Below are positions 61,901-64,000 of a stretch of DNA of 64,000 nt, piece by piece. Under the pieces are notes generated by a model, which worked only from the letters and a program-made list of their open reading frames with translations, ran no database searches and was not told where the DNA came from. This DNA is from Tricholoma matsutake (taxonomy: Eukaryota > Basidiomycota > Agaricomycetes > Agaricales > Tricholomataceae). The translations under genes were made by a program, and so were the position numbers. The stretch covers positions 3,658,001 through 3,722,000 of the forward strand of contig AP026544.2 of the NCBI GenBank assembly GCA_026075535.2. Reading direction: 5' to 3'. How positions within the stretch are numbered: the stretch's first letter is position 1; every line of letters starts with the position of its first letter.

Positions 61901-63832
61901 GAACGTCTTGAGGGGGAGGATTGGGACTTTGTCGAGCCATCCTCTGACTCACTCACCCCGGCAGCAACCTTGAACGACACATCTCCTTCTTCTGCATCCA
62001 CAGCTCCACCTCCCATACCAGCTCAGCCTGAAGCACCTCCCAAAGACAATGTACCCTCCAGGCACATTCAAAACCCCAGTCAACATGTACAAGACATCCT
62101 TTCCGGGCATGGAGTCACCTCTGTGCGACATTCAGATCCCCAGCTTTCCTCAGGCATTCAGTTGCCGACAATGGAGTTTGAGGGGGAGGGAACCGCGGAC
62201 TGGATGATGGCAGCCAACTTTGCAGAAGAGTATGCAATGGCAGCGGAAATTAGTGAAGCAGAGGCACTCGAGCCTCGGACTTTGGCTGAAGCGAAGTGCC
62301 ATCCTGACTGGCCACTGTGGGAGAAGGCGATTCACGAGGAGTTGGCAACCTTAAAGGAGATGGGAACTTATGAGCTTGTTGAACCCCCCGCAGATGCAAA
62401 CATTGTTGGTTCAAAGTGGGTTTTTCAGGCAAAGAAGGACGCGGGTGGAACTGTCGTCTGTTACAAGGGCCGCCTTGTTGCACAAGGTTTCTCGCAAGTC
62501 CCCGGCGTCGACTATTTCAACACTTTTGCTCCCATCGCCAAGCTTGCATCCATTTGCACTGTTCTCGCCATGGCTGCCCACTTGGATCTTGAACTTCATC
62601 AGATTGACATCAAAGGCGCCTATCTGAATGGCGAACTCACCTCACACGAACAAATCTACATGAAGCAACCTCCTGGTTACCCAGCTCCCAACTCCACCAG
62701 CCAAGTCTGGCACCTTCACAAAACCCTCTATGGCCTCAAACAGTCTGGATGTTGTTGGTACCACAAGCTTGTGGGTATCCTCAAAAAGCTGGGATTTTCT
62801 CATTGTGATGTTGATCAGGCAGTGTTCTTTCATCATGAGGAAAGTAACCTTATTATTATCCTTGTTCACATTGATGACTGCACCATAGTGGCTACTACCA
62901 TCACACTAATTTTAGACTTCAAAAGAAAAATTTCTGAGCACGTCGAAATCACTGACCTTGGCAAGCTCCACTGGCTTCTCGGCATCAAAATCCATCGTGA
63001 CCATGAATGCCACTCTATCCACCTCTCCCAACGCTTTTATATCGACTCTATCATCCATCATTACAACCTCCAAGACCTCAAGCCCGTTTCTACCCCCATG
63101 GAAACCAACCTTCGTCTTTCCTCATCCCAATCACCTTCAACCACTGCCGAATTCGCCCAGATGCATGACATTCCTTACCATGAAGCTGTTGGATCACTCA
63201 TGTATGCCTCGCTCAGCATGCGCCTGGATATCTCTTTTGCTGTCCAAACTGTCTCACGCTTCTTGATGAAACCTGGCTGGGCACACTGGGAATCCGTCAA
63301 ACGGATCTTCCGTTACTTGAAGGGCATGAACGACCTCTGGTTGTTGTATGGAGGAACTCGAGCCAAGTTAACCAGTTTTGCTGATGCTGATGGAAATATG
63401 GCCGAGGATCGTCATACCATCTCGGGGTACACTTTTCTTCTCCATGGCGGCACCGTTTTGTGGAGTGCTAAACATCAGGAGATCATCTCGCTCTCCACAA
63501 CTGAGAGTGAATACATGGCTGCGACATACGCTGCCAAAGAAGCGTTGTGGCTGCACTCACTCATCACTCAGCTTTTCTCACTCAACATCGACCCTACCAC
63601 ACTCTTTTTGGACAATCAGTCAGCCATCATGCTCAGTCAGGACCATCAATACCATGCTCGCACCAAGCACATCGACATTTGTTTCCATTTCATTCGCTGG
63701 ATCATCAAACAGGGTTCCCTTCAACTCATTTACTGTCCCACGGACGACATGATCGTGGATACCCTCACTAAAGCCCTTCCTTCTGCAAAAGTCAAGCATT
63801 TCGCATCCCAACTTGGACTCTCGCCAGCTTGA
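61901..63832 (+). CDS. Copia-3 reverse transcriptase and RNase H
   Basis: The last part of a 777-residue open frame that starts at 61499. A Pro/Ser linker is followed by RT: HEELATLKEMGTYELVEPPA, VVCYKGRLVAQGFSQVPGVD, QIDIKGAYLNGELTSHEQIY and TLYGLKQSGCCWYHKLVGIL. The active site reads ILVHIDDCTIVA (HIDD in place of YVDD). RNase H follows with SFADADGNMAEDRHTISGYT, ISLSTTESEYMAATYAAKEA, LFLDNQSAIMLSQD and ARTKHIDICFHFIRW. It ends HFASQLGLSPA, directly before the polypurine tract. This is the best-kept pol domain in the window. Confidence 0.88.
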   Translation, partial: ERLEGEDWDFVEPSSDSLTPAATLNDTSPSSASTAPPPIPAQPEAPPKDNVPSRHIQNPSQHVQDILSGHGVTSVRHSDPQLSSGIQLPTMEFEGEGTADWMMAANFAEEYAMAAEISEAEALEPRTLAEAKCHPDWPLWEKAIHEELATLKEMGTYELVEPPADANIVGSKWVFQAKKDAGGTVVCYKGRLVAQGFSQVPGVDYFNTFAPIAKLASICTVLAMAAHLDLELHQIDIKGAYLNGELTSHEQIYMKQPPGYPAPNSTSQVWHLHKTLYGLKQSGCCWYHKLVGILKKLGFSHCDVDQAVFFHHEESNLIIILVHIDDCTIVATTITLILDFKRKISEHVEITDLGKLHWLLGIKIHRDHECHSIHLSQRFYIDSIIHHYNLQDLKPVSTPMETNLRLSSSQSPSTTAEFAQMHDIPYHEAVGSLMYASLSMRLDISFAVQTVSRFLMKPGWAHWESVKRIFRYLKGMNDLWLLYGGTRAKLTSFADADGNMAEDRHTISGYTFLLHGGTVLWSAKHQEIISLSTTESEYMAATYAAKEALWLHSLITQLFSLNIDPTTLFLDNQSAIMLSQDHQYHARTKHIDICFHFIRWIIKQGSLQLIYCPTDDMIVDTLTKALPSAKVKHFASQLGLSPA

Positions 63833-63839
63833 GGGGGAG
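63830..63839 (+). other. Copia-3 polypurine tract
   Basis: TGAGGGGGAG directly before the LTR start TGTTGG at 63840, the usual primer for plus-strand DNA synthesis. Confidence 0.75.
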
Positions 63840-63959
63840 TGTTGGATTCACAAGCTGACTATACCTGAGGTTTGGACAATGCCACCATAGTATCTTCACT
63901 GTTGTATTCCCACTGTTCCAATAATATCTAAATCTGGCCTTGCTTAGCTCACATGGAGC
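63840..63959 (+). repeat. Copia-3 3' LTR, cut by element VII
   Basis: The first 33 bases equal the 5' LTR at 51120; after GAGGTT the sequences part. The LTR ends at the CAGTA terminus at 63960. Confidence 0.65.
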
Positions 63960-64000
63960 CAGTAATTTATGCTCCCCCATGTGTCCTTGCAGACTCCGAG
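63960..64000 (-). mobile_element. Element VII: first 41 bases of another TIR element
   Basis: CAGTAATTTATGCTCCCCC matches the tail terminus of elements III and VI with two changes and runs into CAGACTCCGAG-type repeats. The remainder is outside the window. Confidence 0.55.

Overview
This window looks like repeat-packed nuclear DNA of a filamentous basidiomycete, probably an Agaricomycete. That is inferred from chromodomain Ty3/gypsy elements (chromoviruses), fungal copia elements, LINEs with a CCHC ORF1, very short intron-like sequences (44-65 nt, GTAAGT...CTAAC...TAG), and strong CpG-to-TpG decay. I see no intact host gene, rRNA, conventional tRNA gene or CRISPR array. Almost every coding stretch is a broken transposon protein.

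Layout. 1-1118: 5' end of a minus-strand gypsy element, inserted in a copia gag (to 2415). 2416-7900: relics of unassigned spliced genes, broken by an inverted-LTR gypsy fragment (3668-5215) and an LTR (to 5799). 7922-8440: a foldback element. 8500-14556: a LINE lacking its reverse transcriptase, split by two terminal-inverted-repeat (TIR) elements. 14561-23203: a minus-strand chromovirus interrupted by a complete plus-strand chromovirus (15096-20693, target-site duplication GGTGA). 23204-27200: two more TIR elements. 28200-38106: three overlapping LINE copies interrupted by small elements, a solo LTR and another TIR element. 39608-51119: a rearranged copia with inverted LTRs, carrying a gypsy (44543-48324) and a hAT-type element (48843-50203). 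51120-63959: a second copia that holds a TIR element (51949-59828), which in turn holds a complete gypsy (52288-58214).

The most unusual content is a family of at least seven TIR elements, called here elements I-VII (9099, 30529, 11317, 23204, 25339, 51949 and 63960). Each begins with a TTTACACT-(C)n terminus, and where flanks are intact they sit in 8-9 bp target duplications. Copies readable over enough length share one polarity. The GAGGTC end (head) is followed by roughly 10-bp AGTCC-type subterminal repeats and then a tRNA-like module pointing outward. Next come repeated units of a GC-rich hairpin plus an intron-like sequence, then a second hairpin class, then a third hairpin class in AT-rich DNA. 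A second outward tRNA-like module (in some copies) and the CAGTA end (tail) close the element. No transposase is visible in any of them, so they are presumably mobilised in trans by a hAT- or KDZ-type transposase.
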